DNA of 54,011 nt. It comes from Candidatus Sericytochromatia bacterium (GTDB lineage Bacteria; Cyanobacteriota; Sericytochromatia; S15B-MN24; JAQBPE01). The position numbers and the translations under genes are program-made. Shown here piece after piece: positions 15,745 through 24,794 of this stretch. The DNA lies in NCBI GenBank assembly GCA_035285325.1, contig JAYKJB010000023.1, positions 1 to 54,011 of the forward strand, given 5' to 3'. The notes below the pieces were generated by a model. It was not told where the DNA came from and made no database searches. It saw only the letters and a list, made by a program, of their open reading frames with translations. Position 1 is the first letter of the stretch. Each line of letters starts with the position of its first letter.

Positions 15745-16932
15745 TTGTCCGAACAGAAGCCCCTGAACATCCTCTGCATCGCCGGATCGCTGCTGGGCCG
15801 GCCGTTCATGTACGAAGCCAAGAAGCTCGGCCACAACATCTACGTCCTGACGGGCGAGAAGGTCCTGAAGGAGCCCTGGCCGCGTGAGATCATCAGCGAC
15901 ATCTTCGCGGTGCCCAATTTGTTCGATGAGAAGGTCGTTCGCAACGCCATCAGCTACATCGCGCGCGACATCAAATTTGATCGGATTGTGCCGATGGGCG
16001 ACTGGGAGATGGAAGTGGCCGCCTTCCTGCGCGAGCATTTCCGCTCGCCGGGCATGGGCGAAACCACCATGCGCTACTTCCGTGACAAGCTCGCCATGCG
16101 GATGAAGGCCAAGGAAGACGGCGTGCCGGTGCCTGAATTCACCTCGCTGTTCAACTGGCGGGAAATTCACGAGTACCTCGACCGCGTGCCGGCGCCCTGG
16201 ATCATCAAGCCGCGCCAGGAAGCCGCCTCGATGGGCATCACCAAGATCAACACGCGCGAGGAGCTCTGGCCCGTCCTCGACAAGCTCGGCGACAAGATGT
16301 CGCTGACCTTGCTGGAGAAATACACCCCCGGTGACGTCTACCATGTCGATTCGGTCGTTCAGGAACATGAGGTCGTCTACGCCTCCTGCTCGCGCTACGG
16401 TACGCCGATGCTCGACCTCAACAAGACCGGCGGGATGTTCACGACGCGTCAGCTCAAGCGCGGCTCCGAAGATGAAACCGCGCTGCAAGCCATCAACCGC
16501 GACGTGATCAAGACGCTCAACCTGAAGCGCGGTGTGACCCACATCGAGTACATCAAGAGCCGCGAGGACGGCAAGTTCTACTTCCTGGAAGCCGGCGCGC
16601 GCGTGGGGGCGGCTCGTATTCCAGACGTGATCTTCCACGGTCAGGACATCTGCCTGTGGTGGGAATGGGCCCGCATCGAAATCGCCCAGGGGCCGGCCAA
16701 GCTCGACACGCCGAGCGACGGCTACGCCGGGGCGATCATCACGCTGGCCAACCGGGAAAATCCGGACCTGAGCGCCTACACCGACCCGGAAATCTGCTAC
16801 CGCCAGGCCCGCAAGTGGCACGCGGGGCTGATCGTGAAGTCGCCCAGCCAGGAACGGGTGGAGGAACTGCTCACGCAGTACGCCCAACGCTTCGCGCGTG
16901 ACTTCACGGTGCACGTGCCGCTCAACGCCTGA
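15745..16932 (+). CDS. ATP-grasp domain ligase, unknown substrate
   Basis: A 395-residue protein with a Rossmann-like N-terminal domain (LNILCIAGSLLG) and an ATP-grasp fold. The features are a lysine in the IIKPRQEAAS loop, the acidic strand HIEYI, and FLEAGARVGAARIPD for metal and phosphate binding. ATP-grasp enzymes join a carboxylate to an amine or thiol through an acyl phosphate. The order resembles carboxylate-amine ligases of the biotin carboxylase/PurK type, but the substrate cannot be read from sequence. The start is TTG 15745, with AGGAG 7 bases upstream; the frame is open for 36 codons before that. Base composition is like the neighbours. Confidence 0.82.
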   Translation: MSEQKPLNILCIAGSLLGRPFMYEAKKLGHNIYVLTGEKVLKEPWPREIISDIFAVPNLFDEKVVRNAISYIARDIKFDRIVPMGDWEMEVAAFLREHFRSPGMGETTMRYFRDKLAMRMKAKEDGVPVPEFTSLFNWREIHEYLDRVPAPWIIKPRQEAASMGITKINTREELWPVLDKLGDKMSLTLLEKYTPGDVYHVDSVVQEHEVVYASCSRYGTPMLDLNKTGGMFTTRQLKRGSEDETALQAINRDVIKTLNLKRGVTHIEYIKSREDGKFYFLEAGARVGAARIPDVIFHGQDICLWWEWARIEIAQGPAKLDTPSDGYAGAIITLANRENPDLSAYTDPEICYRQARKWHAGLIVKSPSQERVEELLTQYAQRFARDFTVHVPLNA

Positions 16933-17021
16933 GCCCAAGCACCAGCCGAGCCGCCGTCCTGAACCAAGGGCGGCGGCTTCGCCTTGTCAGGGAACGGTTG
17001 TCCCCACTTTCATCGCAACCG

Positions 17022-18869
17022 TCAGAACGAAGCCGCCGGGGGATTGGCCACGCCACTGTCGCGAACCGTCACGGCCGAGAGGTGGGTGTCATTCCAGTTC
17101 CTGCCCGCCGGGCTCGCCGCTCGGAAGATATTGTAGACCGGCCCGGCGGCGGGCCACGTCGGCTCACCGGCCGCATTGGTCCCCAGGGAGATGCCGGAGG
17201 GATCCGTGACGGCCGCCAGCCCGGTCGCGAACAGCATGGCCTGCAATTTGGTCTCCTTCAGCTCGGGTTGATTGAAGTAAAAGATGGCCCGGCTATGGTC
17301 CGCATTCCAGCGCACCGCTTGGGGGCCATTGTTCGAACCGCCCAGCCCGAAGCGGAAGCGCACGGTATCTCCCGGCGCCAGGTCGGCAGGGACGCCATCC
17401 GTCGCCCCCAAGGCCTGATCGAGCCAGCTGAAGGGCGTGCCTGCCGCTGATGTGACGGGCAACAGGTAAAGCGCCTTCTCCAACGATGAGAAGCTCTGGG
17501 GCATCGGTTCGCTCAGGATCACCTGGCAGGCCAAGGTCGTGCCGGCGGGCATCTTGGGGTCCGTCACGCTGGCGACCGACACAATCTCCGGGCGGTTGGA
17601 GATGAAGTATGCCGACGACGCATCCTGGGGAGCCGAGGCCGCGGTGCCAAAATTCATCGTCCCCTCGCTGCGCCCGGGAGGGGGCTGCGTGTTGGTCGCG
17701 CGGGAGCGTGCCGTCCAACCGGCCTTGAGCGTGGCGATCTGCACCTGGATGCCCGCCGGCACGTTGGGAAACAGGTACAAACCCTGCTGAGTGGTGGTCG
17801 AAGCGTCGAAAGCCACCGACGCATCCAGGGAGCGAATGCCCACCTGTGCCCCATCGACGGGCTGCCCGGCTTCATCGAACACCGTGCCGCGCAACAGCAC
17901 TTGCTGCGCCGTGGGCACCGGGGCGGCAGAGGCGGTTGTCCTCGGCGCGAGCGTCGGAGTGGCCGTCGGGGTGGCCCCCGCAGGCGCCCCCGTTTCACTG
18001 GCGACGGGGGCGGAGATTGGCGCCGGCGTTTTGTCCGCTCCAGGAGGCGCGCTCACCTGCGTGGCGGAAGCCGGACCGTCCTGCAAGGCGGTCACGGTGG
18101 CCTGCAGGTCCGACAGGGCCCGACGAAGTTCCGACAGCTGGTCTCTCAGTTCCGCAACCTCCTCGCTCAACTGCTTCATCAAGCCACGAACCGCCGCCGG
18201 GTCACTGAAGTCGGGAAGCGACTCCGGGTTCAAGCGCGCGGCGGTGGCCTCCGTCGCGCGCTGAAACTGAACGGGATTGAGATCTCCCAGTTCGCCACGG
18301 GGCAAGCCTTCCACCAGGTGCCCGGTCACCAGCGTGCTCGCGGGATCGATCTGGGTGGTGGCGCCAACCTCCCCAACCCGAACGAGGCTGCGAAAGGCCG
18401 CCGTCTTGCCGGTGGCGGTGGGAACTTCGGCCGCCACGAGAAAGGTCAAGCCAGAGGGAACACGGGGCAAACGGAAACGGCCGTCCGCGTCGGTCTTGAC
18501 CGCCGGGACGTCGGGAATCGGCTGTCCCGAGGCGTCGGAGAGAAATACCCGCGCGCCCTCCACCGCCACCGTCTCGACCGCCAGCAAGCGAAACGGGGCG
18601 CGCAGGGCAGCCCGAAACAAGGTCCCACGGTCGCTGATGATGCCGGCACTGCGGTCACTGATCAGGCGAACGCCCGCGGCGACGGCCATTTGCCGCGGGA
18701 CCAGCAACTTACCCTCCACCGGTACCGCCGTCCCACTGAGAGCCCCCTTGCCGGCCTTGGCAGAACGGCTGGCCGACTTGGAGACCGGGTCCACCACCGG
18801 GGAAGGGGGGGCCTGGCACGCCACCAGGGAACCCAGCAGCAGCGCGAGTGAGCAGCTTCCAAGACGCAT
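17022..18869 (-). CDS. Large lipoprotein with two carboxypeptidase-regulatory-like domains
   Basis: A 615-residue exported protein. It has a lipobox LVAC near residue 18. A first regulatory-like beta domain (about 100-150, VEGARVFLSDASG...GRFRLPRVPSG) is followed by a heptad-patterned coiled coil around 235-270 and a long Ala/Pro/Thr-rich linker. A second regulatory-like domain (about 325-390, GTVFDEAGQPVDGAQVG) precedes a C-terminal beta-rich region. Such domains are transthyretin-like sandwiches common in surface lipoproteins. The specific function is unknown. I start at ATG 18869, which has AAGGG 9 bases upstream; an ATG three codons earlier abuts that site too closely. Confidence 0.8.
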   Translation of the reverse strand: MRLGSCSLALLLGSLVACQAPPSPVVDPVSKSASRSAKAGKGALSGTAVPVEGKLLVPRQMAVAAGVRLISDRSAGIISDRGTLFRAALRAPFRLLAVETVAVEGARVFLSDASGQPIPDVPAVKTDADGRFRLPRVPSGLTFLVAAEVPTATGKTAAFRSLVRVGEVGATTQIDPASTLVTGHLVEGLPRGELGDLNPVQFQRATEATAARLNPESLPDFSDPAAVRGLMKQLSEEVAELRDQLSELRRALSDLQATVTALQDGPASATQVSAPPGADKTPAPISAPVASETGAPAGATPTATPTLAPRTTASAAPVPTAQQVLLRGTVFDEAGQPVDGAQVGIRSLDASVAFDASTTTQQGLYLFPNVPAGIQVQIATLKAGWTARSRATNTQPPPGRSEGTMNFGTAASAPQDASSAYFISNRPEIVSVASVTDPKMPAGTTLACQVILSEPMPQSFSSLEKALYLLPVTSAAGTPFSWLDQALGATDGVPADLAPGDTVRFRFGLGGSNNGPQAVRWNADHSRAIFYFNQPELKETKLQAMLFATGLAAVTDPSGISLGTNAAGEPTWPAAGPVYNIFRAASPAGRNWNDTHLSAVTVRDSGVANPPAASF

Positions 18870-18928
18870 CCCATTCATCCCTTGTGTCCCCAGGGGCCGC
18901 TCTCCACATACCGCGTCGCGTCGCCGAT

Positions 18929-19459
18929 TTAACGCCCCGTTGAATCGGGCGACGGGTCGAGGTCAAACGGGGGGAGGGACCCCTGGCTGCCCCTCAGGGG
19001 AGTCAAAGGGGGCAACCCCAGACCAAGCTCACCGTGGGCGAGGGCCCCCAGCGCGGCCTGAAGCGAATTGGCCGCATCAGCGGGGCGAGGCAGGCGGGAG
19101 GGCCCGAGCAGGTGAATGCTGAGACCGTGCTCGGCGATCGCCGCGCGCGCCCAATCCTCGCAAGACTCCGACACGGTCAGCACCAGCAGCCAGCCCGATG
19201 CACCAGGCGACGCCAGATGCTGGGCGCTCAGCTCGGCCCAGCGGGACAAGAGGCTGGCTTCCGGCGCCACCAGCACCTCCAGCAGAAACAGCTGGACCCC
19301 GGCGCGCCCCTGACGTCGCAAGACCAGGTCTGGGCGATGCCCGCCCGGGGTGAGGGGCAATTCGTGCGTCGACACGCGCTCCCAATCAGACCAATCCGAA
19401 CGGGCCGGCCGAAGCGTATCGCCCAGTCGTCTGAAAAGCCCCAGCACCGTCTGCCACAT
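18929..19459 (-). CDS. Conserved-looking hypothetical protein, nuclease-like pattern uncertain
   Basis: A 176-residue soluble protein that I do not recognise. The N-terminal half contains RPDLVLRR followed about 10 residues later by LFLLEVLVAPE. This resembles the PD-(D/E)xK nuclease layout, but the expected lysine is missing, so an active nuclease is doubtful. The C-terminal third is rich in Leu, Ala and Pro and looks disordered at the end. The start is ATG 19459, with GGGA 6 bases before it; the frame runs open further to 19618, but that part overlaps the XRE gene region. It diverges from the XRE regulator at 19576, an arrangement often seen for a regulator and its target. Confidence 0.55.
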   Translation of the reverse strand: MWQTVLGLFRRLGDTLRPARSDWSDWERVSTHELPLTPGGHRPDLVLRRQGRAGVQLFLLEVLVAPEASLLSRWAELSAQHLASPGASGWLLVLTVSESCEDWARAAIAEHGLSIHLLGPSRLPRPADAANSLQAALGALAHGELGLGLPPLTPLRGSQGSLPPFDLDPSPDSTGR

Positions 19460-19575
19460 TCTGCATCCCTTTGCCCACAAACCACCGCCCGGGCAACCCC
19501 AGAAGCGGGAGACAGGCCATGTTACCAAAACAACCCAGGCAAGCACGTAAAATTTGACTGGGAGGTCCGTGGTCA

Positions 19576-19974
19576 ATGGAGACGTTCGGCAGCTACATCC
19601 GCCGTGCCAGACTGGCACGTGGCTGGTCGCTAGACGAAGCCGCCCGCAGGATCGGCATCTCCAAGTCCAGGCTGCGCGAGCTGGAGTCGGGCGTCAGTCT
19701 GAAAAGCGGCAAGCCCACCCATCCGACAGCCGGCAATGTGGCAGCCGTTGCGCGCGGAATGGGGATCGACCAGGATCACCTGGCGGGCATGGCCGGCCTG
19801 GGCTTTCGGATCGTCCCGGCAGATATGGCTGAATCCGCCTTGCTGGCGCGGTTCCGGGCGCTAGCGCCGGACGTTCGCCCGGTGGCCCTGCGCGTCCTGG
19901 AGGCGCTGATCGAGGCGCCTCCCATCCAGGCGCAGGCCGCCGAGGCGCCGCAGCCGCCCTACGGCCAACGCTGA
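19576..19974 (+). CDS. XRE-family helix-turn-helix regulator
   Basis: A 132-residue DNA-binding protein. Residues 5-62 form a Cro/C1-type domain: the helices start at GSYIRRARLARGWSLDEAA, and the recognition helix lies in GISKSRLRELESG. The C-terminal half is helical with an Ala/Pro-rich end and could mediate dimerisation. GGGAGGT lies about 9 bases before ATG 19576. The divergent neighbour at 18929-19459 is the obvious candidate target, and self-regulation is common in the family, but no operator can be shown. There is no toxin-like gene next to it, so an antitoxin role is unlikely. Confidence 0.85.
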   Translation: METFGSYIRRARLARGWSLDEAARRIGISKSRLRELESGVSLKSGKPTHPTAGNVAAVARGMGIDQDHLAGMAGLGFRIVPADMAESALLARFRALAPDVRPVALRVLEALIEAPPIQAQAAEAPQPPYGQR

Positions 19975-20002
19975 ACCTGGCGGACAGCGCTTCGCGCAGC
20001 CC

Positions 20003-21781
20003 TCACAGCGAGGCTTCGAATTCGTCGATCAGGGCCTCGACCGCTTTGAGCCCGCTCTGCCAGAAGCTCATATCGTGCACGTCCACCTGGATCCGCCGCA
20101 ACAGATCCGCGATGCCGGGGGCCAAGCCAGCTTCGAGCAAGCCCACGAAGTCGTCGGCAAACTTCGGTCCCTCCTCCCGCCAGCGCTGCCGCAGGGCGTA
20201 GACCAGGGTCAGGCCGAAGGTGTAGTTGATGCAATAGAACGGCATGCCGACGGCGTGCTGATGGGACATCCAGCCCAGTGACACCCAGTCCGGCAGATGC
20301 ACGTCAGGCCCGAACAGGGCCCGGCGTTCGGCCATCCAGGCGGAGCCGATCGCCTCGGCGGTCAGCGGGGCCTGACGGCGACGCGCGTGGATTTTCTGCT
20401 CCCAGCGCGTCAGCGCCGCCTGCAAGAACAGCGTCCCGACGGTGGTGTCCAGCCAGGCCCCCAGCAAGGTGCGCCGGGTGGCGGCGTTGGGGGCCTCGGC
20501 CACCAAGCGTTCGAAGGTGAGCAATTCGCCCAGCGTGGAGGGCGTCTCGTTGAAAAGGTTGACGCGCAGGTTCATGTAGCGGTCGTGGTCGGCCGTGATG
20601 CGGTAATGCACCCCGTGGCCGAGTTCGTGCGCCAGCGTCAGGACGTCCCGAATGCGATTGGTGTAGCTCATCAACACATACGGATGCCGCCCGGGGCTCG
20701 ACCACGAACAAAAGGCGCCCGACCACTTCCCGGGCGTGGGGGCCGCGTCCACGTAACCCTGGAAAAACTGGTCAATCAGACGACCGACGCGCGGATGGAA
20801 GGCCGTGTAGGTGTCGTGGACGACGCGGCGGGCCTCGTCGAAGCTAAAGTGCATGGGCTCGTCCGCCACCGGCGCGTTGATGTCCCAATGCGAGAAGTCC
20901 TCGATGCCCAGGGCACGTGCCTTCAAACGCATGTAGCGATGCACGAGGTCGTAGCGCGACTCCACGGCCGACAGCAAGGATTCCACGGCGGGCGCGTCCA
21001 GGTCTTCATCCCGCAGCATGTCCGCATAGGGCAGTTCGAAGCCACGCAGGTCCGCATTGACCCGGCTGTCTTCGAGCACCGCGTTGAACACCGCGGTGAT
21101 CACGTGCTTGCTGTCACTCAGGGCCGTCATCGACGCCTGGGCAGCGCTGCGACGAAGCGCGCGATCCGCGCTCGTGCCCATGCGATGCGCCTCCGCCGCC
21201 GTGACCCGCTTGATCTCTCCCTCGGTTTCGACCGGGATGCTCAACGACGACACCATCGTGTTGTACAGCTGCCGCCAGGCCTGGACGCCCGAGCGATCCT
21301 TGCGGGCGATCACCCGTTCAATTTCGTGAGACAGGGCGTGCGGGGCGTGGCGCCGCAGGCGCCGCAGGTGGTCCCGCCAGGGCGCCAGTTCCGGAGCGCC
21401 ACACAGGGCCTCGAAGGCCGATTCGGGCAGATGTTGCAGCTCGTGGCTGAAGAAGGTCGTGTCACCGCGAATGGAGGCGGCTTCTCCCTGCAGCTTGGAA
21501 TCCAGGGACTGGGCCGGCACCGAGCGCGTGTCCAGGCAGTAAGAGAGGAAGCCGTAATCGGACAGGTCGCTCAGGCCGCTGCCGATCGCGTCGTACGTCT
21601 CGAATGCCGCGCGCAACTCGGCAGGGGCGAGGGCATGCAGCCGCCCCAGGTACTGCGCGCGGAAGGCCTTGACCTGCTCGCGCACCGTGGCCAGATCCGC
21701 GTCGATGCGTGGATCATCCGGCCCGGTGTAGTAAGGGGTCAGATCCCAACTTGAGAGGTCATCTCGCGGCGCGACGGACAT
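20003..21781 (-). CDS. pepF: Oligoendopeptidase F (M3 family)
   Basis: A 592-residue zinc peptidase with the PepF domain order: a helical N-terminal domain and an M3 catalytic domain. HELGH is at 385-389, with the third ligand Glu in NETPSTLGE about 25 residues on. PepF degrades short peptides in the cytoplasm. The start is ATG 21781, with AAGGAG 6 bases upstream; 67 further upstream codons are open but run through the terminator of the aldolase gene. It is the second M3 peptidase within 12 kb and is clearly not a recent duplicate of the one at 7825. Confidence 0.9.
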   Translation of the reverse strand: MSVAPRDDLSSWDLTPYYTGPDDPRIDADLATVREQVKAFRAQYLGRLHALAPAELRAAFETYDAIGSGLSDLSDYGFLSYCLDTRSVPAQSLDSKLQGEAASIRGDTTFFSHELQHLPESAFEALCGAPELAPWRDHLRRLRRHAPHALSHEIERVIARKDRSGVQAWRQLYNTMVSSLSIPVETEGEIKRVTAAEAHRMGTSADRALRRSAAQASMTALSDSKHVITAVFNAVLEDSRVNADLRGFELPYADMLRDEDLDAPAVESLLSAVESRYDLVHRYMRLKARALGIEDFSHWDINAPVADEPMHFSFDEARRVVHDTYTAFHPRVGRLIDQFFQGYVDAAPTPGKWSGAFCSWSSPGRHPYVLMSYTNRIRDVLTLAHELGHGVHYRITADHDRYMNLRVNLFNETPSTLGELLTFERLVAEAPNAATRRTLLGAWLDTTVGTLFLQAALTRWEQKIHARRRQAPLTAEAIGSAWMAERRALFGPDVHLPDWVSLGWMSHQHAVGMPFYCINYTFGLTLVYALRQRWREEGPKFADDFVGLLEAGLAPGIADLLRRIQVDVHDMSFWQSGLKAVEALIDEFEASL

Positions 21782-21862
21782 GCGGAACTCCTTGGCCCCA
21801 GGCGGCAGCCTGAGCACCTGCCACCTTGAACCCCGCCACAAGGGATGTCTAACCAGGGAAGA

Positions 21863-21905
21863 GGGCCTGGTGCGGCCGGCCACAGCGACCAGCCGCACCA
21901 GGCCC
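21863..21905 (-). terminator. Long hairpin terminator after the aldolase gene
   Basis: A perfect 14-bp stem (21863-21876 with 21892-21905) encloses a 15-base loop, 12 bases past the fbaB stop on the minus strand. It is followed by CTCTTCC. Its stability makes a transcription barrier before pepF likely. Confidence 0.7.
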
Positions 21906-21917
21906 CCTGGTCTCACG

Positions 21918-23000
21918 TCAGGCGATCGTGACTTCGCTGCTGCAATACACGTCCTGGACGGCGTGCAGCAGTTTGACCCCATCCTCGAAAGGCTTCTGGA
22001 AGGCCCGACGCCCCAGGATCAGGCCCATGCCGCCGGCCCGCTTGTTGATGATGGCCGTCCGCACCGCTTCCGCCAGGTCGGTCTCCCCCGAGGAGGCGCC
22101 GCCGCTGTTGATGAGGCCGGCCCGCCCCATGTAGCAATTGGCGACCTGGTAGCGCGTCATGTCGATCGGATGGGCCGTCGAGAGCTCGGTGTAGACGCGC
22201 TTGTCGGTCTTGCCGAAGTTGATGGCCTCGTATCCTGCCGCGTGATTGTCCGGCATCTTCTGCTTGATGATGTCGGCCTTGAGCGTCGAACCGAGGTGGC
22301 AGGCCTGCGAACTGAGGTCCATGGCCGTGTGGTAGTCGATCCCGTCTTTCTTGAAGGCATTGTTTCGCGTGTAGCACCACAGAATGGTCGCCATCCCGAG
22401 TTCGTGGGCGCGCGCAAAGGCCTCGGCGACTTCGACGATCTGACGGCGCGACTCGGCGGAACCGAAATAGATGGTCGCGCCAACCGCTGCGGCGCCCATC
22501 TCGTAGGCGTCCTCCACCGTCCCGAACATGACCTGGTCGTAGGTGTTGGGGTAGGACAGGAACTCGTTGTGGTTGATCTTCACCACGAAGGGAATCTTGT
22601 GCGCATACTTGCGAGACAGCGAGGAGAGCACGCCGAAGGTCGACGCCACGGCGTTGCAGCCACCTTCATAGGCCAGCCGGATGATGTTTTCGGGATCGAA
22701 ATAGATCGGGTTCTTGGCGAAGGAGGCCCCGGCGGAGTGTTCGATGCCCTGGTCGACCGGAAAGATCGACAGATAGCCGGTCCCGGCCAAGCGCCCGGTG
22801 CCGAACAAGCGCTGCAGGTTGTTGATGACCGGTTGCGGGCGGTCGGAATGCAGGAAGACGCGGTCGACAAAGTCAGGCCCGGGCAATTGCAGCATGGCGC
22901 TCGGAATCTTGGTGGCCTCGTACGTCAGCAGGTCGTGCGCCTCGTTACCGAGGAGCTCTTCGATCCAGTCGATCGTGCGCTTGTCCGTGTTGATGCTCAT
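21918..23000 (-). CDS. fbaB: Class I fructose-bisphosphate aldolase (DhnA/FbaB type)
   Basis: A 360-residue protein very similar along its whole length to enterobacterial FbaB. Shared stretches include [43 protein letters not shown] and [14 protein letters not shown]. The Schiff-base lysine is in ADIIKQKM, which defines the metal-independent class I mechanism for cleaving or forming fructose 1,6-bisphosphate in glycolysis and gluconeogenesis. AGGAGG lies 5-6 bases before ATG 23000. It has its own terminator. Confidence 0.96.
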   Translation of the reverse strand: MSINTDKRTIDWIEELLGNEAHDLLTYEATKIPSAMLQLPGPDFVDRVFLHSDRPQPVINNLQRLFGTGRLAGTGYLSIFPVDQGIEHSAGASFAKNPIYFDPENIIRLAYEGGCNAVASTFGVLSSLSRKYAHKIPFVVKINHNEFLSYPNTYDQVMFGTVEDAYEMGAAAVGATIYFGSAESRRQIVEVAEAFARAHELGMATILWCYTRNNAFKKDGIDYHTAMDLSSQACHLGSTLKADIIKQKMPDNHAAGYEAINFGKTDKRVYTELSTAHPIDMTRYQVANCYMGRAGLINSGGASSGETDLAEAVRTAIINKRAGGMGLILGRRAFQKPFEDGVKLLHAVQDVYCSSEVTIA

Positions 23001-23119
23001 GCTGCCTCCTGGTCCATCGAACGGCGTCAGACGGGCCTTTTCAGGCAGCCGTCGCTTTCCGTTCTACCACAGGTGGCTTCACTCGTCTATTTGCCCTGAA
23101 ACGGAGGTGCGTCCACGCC

Positions 23120-23302
23120 TCAACTGCCTCCGGAATCCAGCAGCCAGGGCATGGGATTTTCGCGAAAGAAGGCCTCCGCCAGCGAGGCTCGGGTGAGTTC
23201 GCGCGCTCCCGTCTTGTGTTGTGCGGCCACGCGCAGCACCTGAAGGTAACGGTTTTCCGGGGCAACGGCCCCGTCACGGGGGTCGATCCGCGTATTGATC
23301 AC
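23120..23302 (-). CDS. Small protein of 60 residues, unknown
   Basis: I read a short gene from GTG 23302 to TGA at 23120. GGAGGG lies 7 bases before the GTG, an excellent ribosome site, and a TAGAAT box lies a further 25 or so bases up. The product has a balanced composition with charged and amphipathic stretches (YLQVLRVAAQHK and ASLAEAFFREN) and ends in PMPWLLDSGGS; it has no signal peptide or cysteine. It sits between the aldolase and the TPR/zinc-ribbon gene, all on the minus strand. I do not recognise it. A longer open frame runs upstream to 23581 but overlaps the TPR gene and has poor composition. Confidence 0.5.
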   Translation of the reverse strand: MINTRIDPRDGAVAPENRYLQVLRVAAQHKTGARELTRASLAEAFFRENPMPWLLDSGGS

Positions 23303-23384
23303 GCCAGGGCCCTCCGAGCTTGAGTGGGATGGGCCCATTCTAGGCCAGCCACGAGCCCGGCACAGCCGACGATCTGGCCAAAAA

Positions 23385-24554
23385 TCAGAGGGCCGCGAGG
23401 GCCGGCGCGTGGCAGTGCTGGCAGGCCACGCCGCCAGGCCGCACCTGCACGACGCCCTCCTGGCTACAGTGGCGACAGGCCACCCCCACGAACAAACGCC
23501 CCGCGGTGCCCTGCTGTTGCAGCAAGCGCAGTCCGGCAAAGCCCGCGTCATTGGCCGGGGCCCCCAGCGTCGGACGCCCACACTGGGCGCACGGGCCGGG
23601 CGCGGAAACCAGGGTCGACACCCGACAACTGGTGCACAAGGCGGTGTGCTGGGGAGGGCGGCCGCCCTTCAGCCAAGCCACCGCCACCTTGCCCACCTCC
23701 ACCCATTCGGGCTGGGCCTGGATGCGATGCAACGCCTGCGCCACCTGAAAGGCCCAGCCCACATACCCCAGGGCCCAGGCGGCGTGCAGCAGGAAGCGAC
23801 CGTAGGCGAGTTCACGTGGCGCCAGCATATAGGCGAGCAGAAAGTGGTGGGCCGCATCTTCCGTCGCCCGTGCCATCATAAGGGCCTGGCCCAACAGGGC
23901 GTAGGTTTGCGGCTCCGCCGCGTGGAATTTCAGGGACTCCGAGAGCGTCGCCAGGGCCTGTCCGACCTGCCCCTGCGCTTGTAGCTCACGGGCACTGGCG
24001 CGCAAGGCCTCCGCCCGCGCCAGGTCCAGCGGCGCTGGCAGGTGCGGAACCGACCGGAGTGGCCCCTGCGCCACCAGGGTCAACACCAGGGAACGAGGCG
24101 GCGTTGGCGCGGCAGGAGGAGGCGCGGGCGGCACGGCACCCGTTGACGCGGCCGTGGAATCGGGAGTCGAGGGCGGTGGCGGCATGTGGACCAGGTCGGG
24201 CGCAGCCGCGGGCGGCGGCATGTGGACCACGTCCGGCGCAGCAGCGGGCGGCGGCATATGGACCACGTCCGACGTAGCAGCCGGCGGCGGCATGTGGACC
24301 ACGTCCGGCGCAGCAGCGGGCGGCGGCATGTGGACCACGTCCGGCGCAGCAGCGGGCGGCGGCATGTGGACCACGTCCGGCGCAGCAGCGGGCGGCGAGG
24401 GGGGGAGCTGTCCCTCCCCAGGCAAGGGCGCAGACCCGCTGCGTGGCGACACGTGAACAGCCCCTTCGCTCAGGCCCTGGGGGTGCCACAGCCCTTCCCA
24501 AAAGGGCGGAGGGTCGCCGGGTTTCAAGGTCACGGTGAAGTCGGGTGCAGCCAT
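23385..24554 (-). CDS. TPR protein with Pro-rich repeats and zinc ribbons
   Basis: A 389-residue protein in three parts. Residues about 50-130 hold six copies of the 12-residue unit PPPAAAPDVVHM with small variants. Residues about 180-290 form tetratricopeptide-like helix pairs (ARELQAQGQVGQALATLSES and following). The last 90 residues contain four CxxC pairs (CTSC, CAQC, CRHC, CQHC), enough for two zinc ribbons. There is no signal peptide or membrane segment. TPRs and ribbons both suggest a protein- or nucleic-acid-binding scaffold; the function is unknown. ATG 24554 is preceded by GAGGTTCC. The repeat tract is a coding minisatellite and could vary in length between strains. Confidence 0.75.
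   Translation of the reverse strand: MAAPDFTVTLKPGDPPPFWEGLWHPQGLSEGAVHVSPRSGSAPLPGEGQLPPSPPAAAPDVVHMPPPAAAPDVVHMPPPAAAPDVVHMPPPAATSDVVHMPPPAAAPDVVHMPPPAAAPDLVHMPPPPSTPDSTAASTGAVPPAPPPAAPTPPRSLVLTLVAQGPLRSVPHLPAPLDLARAEALRASARELQAQGQVGQALATLSESLKFHAAEPQTYALLGQALMMARATEDAAHHFLLAYMLAPRELAYGRFLLHAAWALGYVGWAFQVAQALHRIQAQPEWVEVGKVAVAWLKGGRPPQHTALCTSCRVSTLVSAPGPCAQCGRPTLGAPANDAGFAGLRLLQQQGTAGRLFVGVACRHCSQEGVVQVRPGGVACQHCHAPALAAL
24176..24393. repeat. 36-bp minisatellite, about six units, inside the TPR gene
   Basis: A 36-bp unit whose landmark is CATGTGGACCACGTC (plus strand) starts at about 24182, 24218, 24254, 24290, 24326 and 24362. The units differ at a few bases, mostly in the first and third copies. 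The period is a multiple of three, so gain or loss of units keeps the frame. Confidence 0.92.
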
Positions 24555-24733
24555 GGAACCTCGCGAGACAAACGTCGCCCTGCCTTCTTACCCGTCCGGC
24601 GCGGGCTCCAAGCACGGCGGTTGCTCCCGCGCGAAGGTTGCGCACGCCCGCGCCGAGGCCGCGGCGCCTGGTTGGCCCCCTGCCGCGGGGAACGAACGGG
24701 CCAGCGCCACCCCGGGCAAAATTGGCTCCACGC

Positions 24734-24762
24734 TTGACTTTCAAGGAATAGAGCCGTATCTT
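24734..24762 (+). promoter_or_regulatory. Promoter for the prfC operon
   Basis: TTGACT (24734-24739) and TATCTT (24757-24762) are exactly 17 bases apart. The start would be near 24769, giving a leader of about 26 bases to ATG 24795. Confidence 0.65.
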
Positions 24763-24794
24763 GAAGGGCCCTCAACCTTTTGCGAGTCGCCACC

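Noticed and set aside
16944-16980. Hairpin between the ATP-grasp gene and the large lipoprotein gene as a bidirectional terminator
   Set aside because: GCCGCC/GGCGGC can pair, but the stem is short and imperfect with a large loop and no T-run.
24176-24393. CRISPR-like 36-bp repeats
   Set aside because: The period is 36 bp with no unique spacers, and the repeat is translated in frame inside the TPR protein.
24555-24737. Short plus-strand frames between the TPR gene and prfC
   Set aside because: Low-complexity Ala/Arg/Pro composition and no ribosome site; the stretch holds the prfC promoter instead.
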